From an uncultured Haliea sp. (GTDB lineage Bacteria > Pseudomonadota > Gammaproteobacteria > Pseudomonadales > Halieaceae): DNA of 39,644 nucleotides. Positions 32,980 to 39,644 of this stretch are shown piece by piece; position 1 is the first letter of the stretch; each line of letters begins with the position of its first letter. Both the position numbers and the translations under genes were made by a program. The stretch spans positions 1 to 39,644 of the forward strand of contig CAJXWP010000018.1 of assembly GCA_913062625.1 (NCBI GenBank), written 5' to 3'. The notes under the pieces were generated by a model, which had not been told where the DNA came from, did not search any database, and saw only the letters and a list, made by a program, of their open reading frames with translations.

Positions 32980-34191
32980 CTAGCTCTCGACGATGTCCAG
33001 TTGGAAATTTGGGTCCAGCTCCACCACTTTCCACGGCAGCCCATAGTGATTCATGTCTTCCATGAAGGGGTCAGGGTCGCACTGCTCTATATTCCATACG
33101 CCGGGTTTGCGCCACGTGCCCTCAAGCATCAGTTTGGCGCCTATGACTGCGGGCACCCCGGTAGTGTAGGAAACAGCCTGCGACTGGACCTCCTCATAGC
33201 AGGCCTGGTGGTCACTGATGTTGTAAATATATATGACCTTTTCTTTGCCTTCTTTGAGTCCACGTACGATACAGCCAATACACGTCTTGCCCTTTGTGTG
33301 TGGCCCTAGAGTAGAGGGCTCCGGCAGTAGGTGCGCCAAAAACTGAATGGGCACTATGGATTGACCCTGGTATTCCACTGGCGCGATGCTCGTCATGCCG
33401 ACATTTTCCAGAACCTGCAGATGTCTCAAGTAGCTGTCGGAAAAACTCATCCAGAACTGAGCGCGCTTGAGACTGGGGAAGTGCTTGCTGAGTGACTCCA
33501 GTTCCTCGTGGTACATCCGGTAAATATTGAAGGTACCGACGTCATCAGGGCACGTATAACGCGCTTTTTTTGACATAGCGTTGGTCGTTACAAACTGCCC
33601 ATTTTCCCAATGGCGACATTCAGCAGATACCTCACGAATATTAATTTCGGGGTTGAAGTTGGTGGCAAAGGGATGGCCATGATCACCGCCGTTGACATCG
33701 ATGATATCCAGTTCATAAATCTCATCGAAGTAGTGTTTGGCAATATAGGCGGTAAAAACATTGGTTGCCCCAGGATCGAACCCGCTGCCTAACAAAGCCG
33801 TCAATCCCGCATCCATAAAACGCTGCTGGTAATCCCACTGCCAACGATACTCAAATTTGGCCGTATCTATCGGCTCATAGTTGGCCGTGTCCAGGTAGTG
33901 GACGCCTGCCTCGAGGCAGGCATCCATAATAGTCAGGTCTTGATAGGGCAGCGCCACGTTAATGACCAGTTCTGATTTTTCTTTCTGTAGCAGGGTGATT
34001 AGTGCGTGCACATTGTTGGCATCTACCTGTGCCGTGCGGATGGGACGGCTCAGCTGGGCGGCAATGGCCTTGCACTTAGACTCGGTGCGGCTGGCTAAAA
34101 CGATTTCACTAAACACCTCACTCATCTGCGCGCATTTGTGCGCTACTACGCCCCCAACACCGCCCGCGCCGATTATCATCACTCTAGACAT
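32980..34191 (-). CDS. Carboxynorspermidine synthase (saccharopine dehydrogenase family)
   Basis: 403 residues. N-terminal Rossmann motif RVMIIGAGGVGGVVAHKCAQ (GxGGVG) binds NADPH; EIVLASRTESKC, INVALPYQDLTIMDACLEAG, YLDTANYEP and GSGFDPGATNVFTAY are the CASDH hallmarks. The enzyme condenses aspartate beta-semialdehyde with putrescine or 1,3-diaminopropane and reduces the imine to carboxyspermidine or carboxynorspermidine. AAGGAAG stands about 8 bases before ATG 34191. It is the middle gene between speA (26 bases upstream) and nspC (16 bases downstream). With SpeA feeding agmatine/putrescine, spermidine is the more likely end product than norspermidine. Confidence 0.92.
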   Translation of the reverse strand: MSRVMIIGAGGVGGVVAHKCAQMSEVFSEIVLASRTESKCKAIAAQLSRPIRTAQVDANNVHALITLLQKEKSELVINVALPYQDLTIMDACLEAGVHYLDTANYEPIDTAKFEYRWQWDYQQRFMDAGLTALLGSGFDPGATNVFTAYIAKHYFDEIYELDIIDVNGGDHGHPFATNFNPEINIREVSAECRHWENGQFVTTNAMSKKARYTCPDDVGTFNIYRMYHEELESLSKHFPSLKRAQFWMSFSDSYLRHLQVLENVGMTSIAPVEYQGQSIVPIQFLAHLLPEPSTLGPHTKGKTCIGCIVRGLKEGKEKVIYIYNISDHQACYEEVQSQAVSYTTGVPAVIGAKLMLEGTWRKPGVWNIEQCDPDPFMEDMNHYGLPWKVVELDPNFQLDIVES

Positions 34192-34217
34192 CGTCTTTTC
34201 TTCCTTTCGTGTCTGTT

Positions 34218-36173
34218 CTATTCATGTTCAAAATAAGTATACCCGTGCAGGCTCTCCTTAAAAGCCCGCAAAATTTCCTGACGTTGGGGAATCGTTATTT
34301 TGCCGCTGCGCACAGCGTCCTCTGCCACTAAGCGAAACTTCTCCTGCATCTGTTTGGGTTCGTACTCAACATAACTGAGAACATCAGAGATGCTGTCACC
34401 GTGGAATTCACGTTCAAACTCGAATGTGCCATCGGGGTCAATGGCAACGTTGACCACGTTAGTGTCGCCAAACAGGTTGTGTAAGTCGCCGAGCGTTTCC
34501 TGATAGGCGCCCACAAGAAACACGCTAAGGTAGTAATCTTCGTCTGGTTTTAATGCATGCAAGCTGAGTGTCCGGCTGATTCCCTCCGGCGTGGAGAAGT
34601 GATCGATCTTGCCATCACAGTCACAGGTTAAGTCGGCCAATACCGCCGATCGGGTGGGCTCTTCGTTTAGGCGATGAATCGGCATAATAGGGAATACTTG
34701 ATCAATAGCCCAGATGTCTGGCAATGACTGGAACAGGCTGAAGTTGCCATAATAGATGTCTGACAATAACTCGGGCAGGTTTTCGAGCTCAGGTGGCACC
34801 CTGTTGAGTTGAGGGAGTATCGCCGCGACTTTCTGCAAAACGGCTAAGTAAATGTTTTCCCCCAATGCCCTCTCCCGCAGAGTCGCCTGGCCATGGTGGA
34901 ATGCTTCGCGTAATTCGTCTCGATAGAACAGAGCATCGTTATAGCTCTCCTGAAAGTTGTCTAAACACACCTTATTGAGCGCTGATTCAAGATTAAGCAG
35001 AGTCTCGTTGCAATCCGCGGGCAAGTTTTCAGTGATTGCTCCAGGACTGCTGGTGCGCACATCGAGTATGTTGAACAGCAGCATTGATGAATAGGCGACG
35101 GTCGCACGACCGGACTCAGTAATAATGACAGGATGTGCAATGCCGAGCGGGTCGAAGGTCTCACAAATGCTTTCTACAATATTCGTGCAGTATTCGTGCA
35201 GCTGGTAGTTCATGCTGTGGGTGCTGTTAGTGCGTGCTCCCTCATAGTCTACTGCAAGGCCGCCGCCGAGATCGAGATAACCCATCGGTGCACCCTCCTC
35301 GACCAGGCCAGCGTAAAAACGGCAAGCATCAAGCACCCCGCTACGTACATTGCGAATATTGGGGATCTGGGAGCCCAGGTGGCAATGCAATAGTTGCAAG
35401 CAGTGCAGCATCCCGGCGTCGCGTAGGTTATCCACAATACTGATCAATGAATCGGTGGAAAGCCCGAATATGGAGCGATCCCCGCTGTCTTGGCTCCAGT
35501 GTCCATCAACGGCAACGCTGTTTTTGATACGCACACCAAGGAGTGGCTCGACGTTCAGTATTCGGCTGCGTTCAAGTACTAGCGGCAATTCGCTGATCGA
35601 TTCCAACACAAAGAAACACGCAATGCCCATTTGTCTGGCATAGAGCCCAAGGTCGATAAACTCAGCGTCTTTATAACCGTTACAGATGATGAGGCTGTCG
35701 TGATCCTTCAGTTGCGATAGCGCTATAATCAGCTCAGCCTTGCTGCCTGCCTCAAAACCGTGGTGGTAACGGCGTCCGTAGTCGGCTATTTCCTCGATAA
35801 CGTGGCATTGTTGGTTGACCTTGATAGGAAATACACCGCGGTACGTATTGTGGTAGCCGCCCTGTTCAATGGCCTGTGCAAAAGATTCGTTTAAAACTCT
35901 GATGCGGTCATCAAGCAAATTCCGGATACGCAGGACCGCCGGCATGTGCAGCCCCCTCGCCCGCATGCCCAATACAATATCCATAATAGAGACAGCGACC
36001 TGATGCTCTCCGAAATCTACATTAACCTGTGCTTCGCCCTGCTCAGAAAGGTCAAAGTATCCTGCGCCCCAAGAGTTGATACCGTATAGTTCTGCGCTGC
36101 GCGCGCTGCTCCAGTCTGCGGTCGCCTTTGCGGGGGGTGTTGTAGTGAAGAGCTCTTTAGGCATGTGTTGCAT
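34218..36173 (-). CDS. speA: Biosynthetic arginine decarboxylase SpeA
   Basis: 651 residues, the normal length for SpeA. PLP-dependent fold III decarboxylase that converts arginine to agmatine, the first step to putrescine. The PLP lysine is Lys118 in YRGVFPIKVNQQ; HHGFEAGSKAELI, LHCHLGSQIPNIR, YLDLGGGLAVDYEG and the C-terminal DLTCDCDGKIDHFS (with the reactive cysteine) are all intact. ATG 36173 or the in-frame ATG 36164 could start the protein; neither has a strong ribosome-binding site. First gene of the speA / carboxynorspermidine synthase / nspC operon. The agmatine-to-putrescine enzymes (SpeB, or AguA and AguB) are not in the window. Confidence 0.95.
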   Translation of the reverse strand: MQHMPKELFTTTPPAKATADWSSARSAELYGINSWGAGYFDLSEQGEAQVNVDFGEHQVAVSIMDIVLGMRARGLHMPAVLRIRNLLDDRIRVLNESFAQAIEQGGYHNTYRGVFPIKVNQQCHVIEEIADYGRRYHHGFEAGSKAELIIALSQLKDHDSLIICNGYKDAEFIDLGLYARQMGIACFFVLESISELPLVLERSRILNVEPLLGVRIKNSVAVDGHWSQDSGDRSIFGLSTDSLISIVDNLRDAGMLHCLQLLHCHLGSQIPNIRNVRSGVLDACRFYAGLVEEGAPMGYLDLGGGLAVDYEGARTNSTHSMNYQLHEYCTNIVESICETFDPLGIAHPVIITESGRATVAYSSMLLFNILDVRTSSPGAITENLPADCNETLLNLESALNKVCLDNFQESYNDALFYRDELREAFHHGQATLRERALGENIYLAVLQKVAAILPQLNRVPPELENLPELLSDIYYGNFSLFQSLPDIWAIDQVFPIMPIHRLNEEPTRSAVLADLTCDCDGKIDHFSTPEGISRTLSLHALKPDEDYYLSVFLVGAYQETLGDLHNLFGDTNVVNVAIDPDGTFEFEREFHGDSISDVLSYVEYEPKQMQEKFRLVAEDAVRSGKITIPQRQEILRAFKESLHGYTYFEHE

Positions 36174-36862
36174 CTCGTCTTAAACGGTTGTTACGGGCAC
36201 GCACCCGAGGATCGCATGATGCCGCTGACGCCAAACCAAGGTCTAAGGAATCCGATGGGGACATATTCTGCAGACAGTATTAGTCTGAGCCACTCAAACG
36301 GTCTAGATGAGGGGTTTATGTCCGGCAACGGACCGTTAGTCTCGGCACAAACCACCACTGAGTTCACGGAAATCTCAGGCGCAAGGCTGTGCATTCGATG
36401 GCATCAATTGTCTATTGTCATCGTATCGGCGCGATTTTATTCCTGCCTGACGAGAACGCAAGTATTTTCTGAACACGCGATGTCTACCCTCAGCGAAGGA
36501 GGGCCTCATGGCAACGGCAAGTCAGTTGTCATAGCGCCGAAGTGGTAGGTAGCTGCTGCGCTGTTATGCGGAAAATGTGTCAGCGGCACCTGCTGACTTC
36601 AAACGAGATGGCAATGGTCGCACGTTGAAAAATCCAGATATAACCTTACGCCATTGCGCATTTACAGGGCTACAATAAGGGCTAGAAGCAGTCCTGTGCA
36701 CGCATCTTTTTGTTTCACTAGACGCTAGGCCTCAGGTTGCTTTGGGGGATTCTTTGTCGACCAAAGTCCAGCGTTGCGGGATTCGGGTCAGACTTTATGG
36801 CGTTCAATGGACGGCACAACGGTGCATTCGGGCTGTTTTCGTTCGAGCAATAAGGATGTTAA
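36174..36862. other. 689-base intergenic region upstream of speA and the NUDIX gene
   Basis: Divergent region between speA and the NUDIX gene. Open frames here (for example 36165-36548 plus) have no recognisable motif and I do not accept them. Two items stand out: a consensus ribosome-binding site AAGGAGG before an eight-codon frame at 36508-36534, and a hairpin with perfect stems GTCAGC/GCTGAC at 36579-36597. The region should also hold the speA promoter, but I could not pick boxes with confidence. Confidence 0.5.
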
Positions 36863-37600
36863 ATGAATTGCGATAAGCAGTGTGATCCCCGTTACGTTTC
36901 CCCTGGTGAGTTACGCCGTGCTAGTCGGGCAGTGCGCCCTAAGGATGCGGCCACTCTGATTATTGTACGCGGCGGTGGTAAGGAGCCACGTGTGCTAATG
37001 GGTAAGCGCGCCGCCAGCCACAAATTCATGCCAAATAAATTTGTTTTTCCAGGTGGCAAAGTTGACCCCGCGGATAGCCGCATTGTGCCGCCCTATGATT
37101 TACATCCACAGGTGATGAAGCGGCTAAGGCGGGGCTGCTCCGAGGCTCGTGCGCGTGCGCTCGCATTGGCGGCAATTCGCGAGACTTTTGAGGAGACTGG
37201 GCTGGTCGTGGGGGAGCCCGATACGCCTACATTGAGAACCCGCTCTCGAGACTGGGCTGATTTTCTCCAGCACGATGTCAATCCACGGCTGGACGTCCTA
37301 CACCTCGTTGCTCGCGCTATTACGCCGCCTTCCCGCAATCGTCGATTCGACGCTCGCTTCTTTATGGTCGATGCAGAGCATATTCAAGGCGAAGTGCATG
37401 AGCGTCCGCAAGGTTCGGGGGAGCTGTTGGATTTGCACTGGGTGGGGGTGTCGAAGGCACAGGAAATGGACCAGCTTCCGCACATCACCCGAGCGGTGTT
37501 GCAGGAGCTCGAGCGACGATTACGCGAGGGTGCTGGCCCTGAAGTGCCCGGCCCGTTCGTTCTTGTCCGGCACGGCAAGTCTGTGATTGAGTCAATCTGA
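36863..37600 (+). CDS. NUDIX hydrolase (NUDT19-like)
   Basis: 245 residues. NUDIX hydrolases cleave nucleoside diphosphates linked to other groups; NUDT19-type members prefer CoA derivatives. The Nudix box is split by an insertion: FVFPGGKVDPADSR (61-74) and, about 25 residues later, AAIRETFEETGLVV with the REXXEEXG core. The C-terminal half (RRFDARFFMVDAEHIQGEVH, then ELLDLHWVGVSKAQEM) matches NUDT19-like enzymes of proteobacteria. AAGGATG lies a few bases before ATG 36863. It stands alone on the plus strand between speA and convergent lipoprotein genes. The CoA-specific motif cannot be confirmed by eye. Confidence 0.87.
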   Translation: MNCDKQCDPRYVSPGELRRASRAVRPKDAATLIIVRGGGKEPRVLMGKRAASHKFMPNKFVFPGGKVDPADSRIVPPYDLHPQVMKRLRRGCSEARARALALAAIRETFEETGLVVGEPDTPTLRTRSRDWADFLQHDVNPRLDVLHLVARAITPPSRNRRFDARFFMVDAEHIQGEVHERPQGSGELLDLHWVGVSKAQEMDQLPHITRAVLQELERRLREGAGPEVPGPFVLVRHGKSVIESI

Positions 37601-37693
37601 AGGGTGATATCAATCCGTGGTGGATCCTAGAAGATTTGCCGCGCAGGTAGTTGCTCAAACACGGTATCCGATTTTTGTCTATGGATGATCCTT

Positions 37694-37712
37694 TGAGGCT
37701 CTGCGAGCCTCA
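37694..37712. terminator. Hairpin between convergent NUDIX and DUF4136 genes
   Basis: TGAGGCT-CTGCG-AGCCTCA, a perfect 7-base stem with 5-base loop, midway between two converging genes. No T-run on either side, so any termination would be inefficient or factor-assisted. Confidence 0.4.
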
Positions 37713-37756
37713 CCGGTTGTCGCTCGTCGCCATCAGCTTATGTTTTCCGTTCAATA

Positions 37757-38377
37757 TCATTCGGGAGGAAAGGCGGCAAAAATTGCAGTGGCAGCAGCGT
37801 TATATTTTCCCTGGTCTTCACTGTGCTGGCCTTTGAGGCGCGACTGGGTAACACCACGCCATACTGATTTTTGTAGTTCGGGGTCTATCATGTCGACAAT
37901 GAACGTGCCCTGGGTGTAGTTCTGGACAGAGACTTCTGTACGCGTCGGTGCGCAGCTCCAGCAGTTATAAGCACTGTAGCGATTGTAGCCGCCGTAATAG
38001 CCGCCATAGCCCATGCCCACACCTCTGGACGGAGTCTCCCAAGTACGCACGTCAGTCTTGTTCTCAGTGTCCAAAGCCCAGCTGATCAGCAGGTCGGCCT
38101 GTGCCGTGTCCGTCACCATCTGGAAACCTCGATTGGTCAGAGCATAGGACAGTGCTTCGTCGATGCGGTCGCGCTGCATATCGCTCAGTCGCAGCGGATT
38201 ATCGCCGGACACTTGGCCGGAACTGCGATAGAAAGCAATTTTTTTCACCGCGCTAAAATTGTAGTCCGCCTTATAATCTACCGTCGGCTTGGGCGGACCG
38301 CTCGCGCAGGCTGCCAATAAAATACAGACGGCCAATACGGTCAGCGCTCGCGATATCGTCCGAAAGGAATTGATCAT
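37757..38377 (-). CDS. DUF4136 lipoprotein
   Basis: 206 residues with lipoprotein signal (ALTVLAVCILLAAC, lipobox cysteine at residue 24). The mature part fits DUF4136: DYNFSAVKKIAFYRSSGQ, the QRDRIDEALSYALTNRGF helix, ADLLISWAL, a Gly/Tyr-rich loop (GVGMGYGGYYGGYNRYSAYN), and TFIVDMIDPELQKSVWRGVT near the end. Such lipoproteins are presumed outer-membrane components of unknown function. The Gly-Tyr loop is longer than usual to my eye. GGAG stands six bases before ATG 38377, so I prefer it to the upstream ATG at 38404. Confidence 0.83.
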   Translation of the reverse strand: MINSFRTISRALTVLAVCILLAACASGPPKPTVDYKADYNFSAVKKIAFYRSSGQVSGDNPLRLSDMQRDRIDEALSYALTNRGFQMVTDTAQADLLISWALDTENKTDVRTWETPSRGVGMGYGGYYGGYNRYSAYNCWSCAPTRTEVSVQNYTQGTFIVDMIDPELQKSVWRGVTQSRLKGQHSEDQGKYNAAATAIFAAFPPE

Positions 38378-38462
38378 TAGAATCTCCATTAGAGGTGGGC
38401 GCACATTGTTACAACATTAAATCCAGTGTAACGAATTCTCCGCAGTTTGGGCATGGAAAGGG

Positions 38463-39365
38463 TCAATTTATACCGCAGGGTGGGGGTGAGTAGGGATGCG
38501 TCTGGTGGGACTGATCGGGGGTGGCTTTGGTTACTCGATGATTTCGATTGGCCATCCAATGACGATATTGAAGGGGCAGGGTCCTAGCGAGCTGGGTTTC
38601 CAGTGTTTTGACCGGGGTCAGTCTTGATTGTAGGCGTTCACTTACCGAGTCACTCGCAAACAGCCCACTGCTGTTCTGATAATGTGCGTTTAGTAGAGCG
38701 CCTGCATCGCCGCCGGCGACTTCGCTAAGTGATACCTCGAAGTCACGATTATACGCTTGATAATCACCGCTCAACCAGCGGCACACATGATGAGTGATGC
38801 GGTGCAGCGCAGACACCGCCACAGCGTGGCTGACAAGTGGATAATCTGCCGGTGCTCGCCGGTCTAGCCAGGACGACCGATACTCGTCGCTGCCTAGCGT
38901 CGCATTAAAGATCAAAGCGGGTAATCGCTGCTGTGTGCGGAGCCACGCCACCTGAAGAACCTGCGCAAAGTGGCTGTGGCGTTTGCGGAGGCGGTCAACG
39001 CACGGTGGCGCGAGCCGCAGATATTCCAGCTCCAGTAGGAGCCGCTGCGACGGTTTTGCATGTCGCCCTAAGCTGCTGTTGCGCTTTCCAATGGTAGTTT
39101 GCACGCTACACCCACTCAGCGTCATTAGATCGAGCGCGTCGAGAGTGTCCGAAGAGGTGTCCAGCTGCAGATCAGCGGCTGCCGGTGGCTCCTCGAGCGC
39201 GTCGGAGGGCACGCTAAATTGAGCGGAGCCTGGTTCGCTGGCGTCAACCTCGAGCGCGGCATCAGACTCGACAGGCTGACAGCCGCTTAGTAGGTTGATA
39301 AGGACAGCACACAGGAGCCACCGACCGCACGCAGGCTTGCGTCTAGTGTTGCGCCGATGCGGCAT
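38463..39365 (-). CDS. DUF3080 family lipoprotein
   Basis: 300 residues. Lipoprotein signal with basic start (MPHRRNTRRKPACGRW) and INLLSGC lipobox (cysteine 29). The DUF3080 signature follows: MTLSGCSVQTTIGKRNSSLG and PSQRLLLELEYL, then APPCVDRLR. The final 30 residues are low-complexity and basic or proline-rich. Function is unknown. AGGAAG lies six bases before ATG 39365; the longer frame from 39404 lacks such a site. It is 85 bases upstream of the DUF4136 gene on the same strand, so the two lipoproteins may be co-transcribed. Confidence 0.78.
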   Translation of the reverse strand: MPHRRNTRRKPACGRWLLCAVLINLLSGCQPVESDAALEVDASEPGSAQFSVPSDALEEPPAAADLQLDTSSDTLDALDLMTLSGCSVQTTIGKRNSSLGRHAKPSQRLLLELEYLRLAPPCVDRLRKRHSHFAQVLQVAWLRTQQRLPALIFNATLGSDEYRSSWLDRRAPADYPLVSHAVAVSALHRITHHVCRWLSGDYQAYNRDFEVSLSEVAGGDAGALLNAHYQNSSGLFASDSVSERLQSRLTPVKTLETQLARTLPLQYRHWMANRNHRVTKATPDQSHQTHPYSPPPCGIN

Positions 39366-39457
39366 AAATCGCTTCCTACCAGGGCCCACTCCGTTATAGC
39401 GCAAACGACTGGGTTTTGCGGCATCAATTTCGACCTAATAGACGCGCATAGCGGGTT

Positions 39458-39644
39458 TCAGGCTACCCGCGCGGTTGCGCGCTGATACCAAGCTTGCAGG
39501 TTGGGACAGGTGTCGGGGATGGATTCTTTTACCCAAGTCAGAAATTCAATCATCACCAGAAGATCAATATCAGCAATCGTAAAATGGTCGCCTGCCAGCC
39601 AAGTTGATGTGGCAAGGTGTGCGTCCAGTTGCGGCAAAATATGG
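39458..39644 (-). CDS. Glutathione S-transferase, C-terminal part (5' end outside window)
   Basis: Only the last 61 codons are in the window. They read HILPQLDAHLATSTWLAGDH then FTIADIDLLVMIEF, the helix-6 N-capping box and hydrophobic staple of the GST C-terminal domain, and end AWYQRATARVA. Glutathione-conjugating or thiol-transferase activity is expected for the family, but the N-terminal thioredoxin domain is not visible. It is upstream of the DUF3080 gene on the same strand, 92 bases away. Confidence 0.8.
   Translation of the reverse strand, partial: HILPQLDAHLATSTWLAGDHFTIADIDLLVMIEFLTWVKESIPDTCPNLQAWYQRATARVA

Noticed and set aside
32964-33044. Longer N-terminus of nspC
   Set aside because: It lies inside the carboxynorspermidine synthase gene; GTG 32963 has GGAG at the right distance.
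36165-36548. 127-codon open frame in the gap upstream of speA
   Set aside because: No ribosome-binding site, begins inside the speA start region, composition and sequence without domain-like pattern. Probably chance.

Overview
The window reads as chromosomal DNA of a marine-type gammaproteobacterium. LptF/LptG, PpnN (YgdH type), a biosynthetic SpeA, an aspartate-semialdehyde-type spermidine operon, and DUF3581-, DUF3080- and DUF3313-type proteins all fit that group. Halieaceae/Cellvibrionales-like is my best guess, but no rRNA or other firm taxonomic marker is present. Genes are dense on both strands, start codons are often GTG or TTG, and many neighbours overlap by 1-4 bases. I see no tRNA, rRNA, CRISPR array, IS element or phage gene.

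Layout. (1) 1-3323, minus: lptF-lptG followed by an ABC exporter cut by the window edge, an envelope lipid/LPS export operon. (2) 3457-17534, both strands: an island with repeated gene families. It holds four PAPS-type sulfotransferases, three GT8-like glycosyltransferases, two ELM1-family (probably glycosyltransferase-like) proteins, two prolyl-4-hydroxylase-like 2OG-Fe(II) oxygenases, and a three-gene lipid operon (secreted protein, LCB5/DAGK-type lipid kinase, Tam41-like cytidylyltransferase candidate). A decayed FAD oxidoreductase also lies here. (3) 17645-20707: a DUF3581 protein, a DUF3313-like lipoprotein and a membrane-anchored type I sulfatase. (4) 20850-24060, plus: SDR, SRPBCC protein, EthD-like protein and a TauD-family dioxygenase, probably catabolic, with inverted repeats upstream that share ATTGCA half-sites. 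(5) 24164-29658: glycine-zipper lipoprotein, PpnN, a small membrane protein and two FAD-dependent oxidoreductases. (6) 29771-36173, minus: speA, carboxynorspermidine synthase-like gene and nspC (polyamine operon), followed by a cobalamin-binding radical SAM protein. (7) 36174-39644: a 689-base gap, a NUDIX hydrolase, two lipoproteins and the end of a glutathione S-transferase.

Main idea. Region 2 could build a sulfated, possibly hydroxylated, lipid-linked glycan or modify the LPS core: the glycosyltransferases and ELM1 proteins assemble, the sulfotransferases and oxygenases decorate, the lipid kinase and cytidylyltransferase supply an activated lipid, and the adjacent Lpt/ABC machinery exports. 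The families are recognised from motifs. The shared pathway is inference from clustering, repeated paralogy and tight gene coupling. I do not recognise the island as a characterised system.
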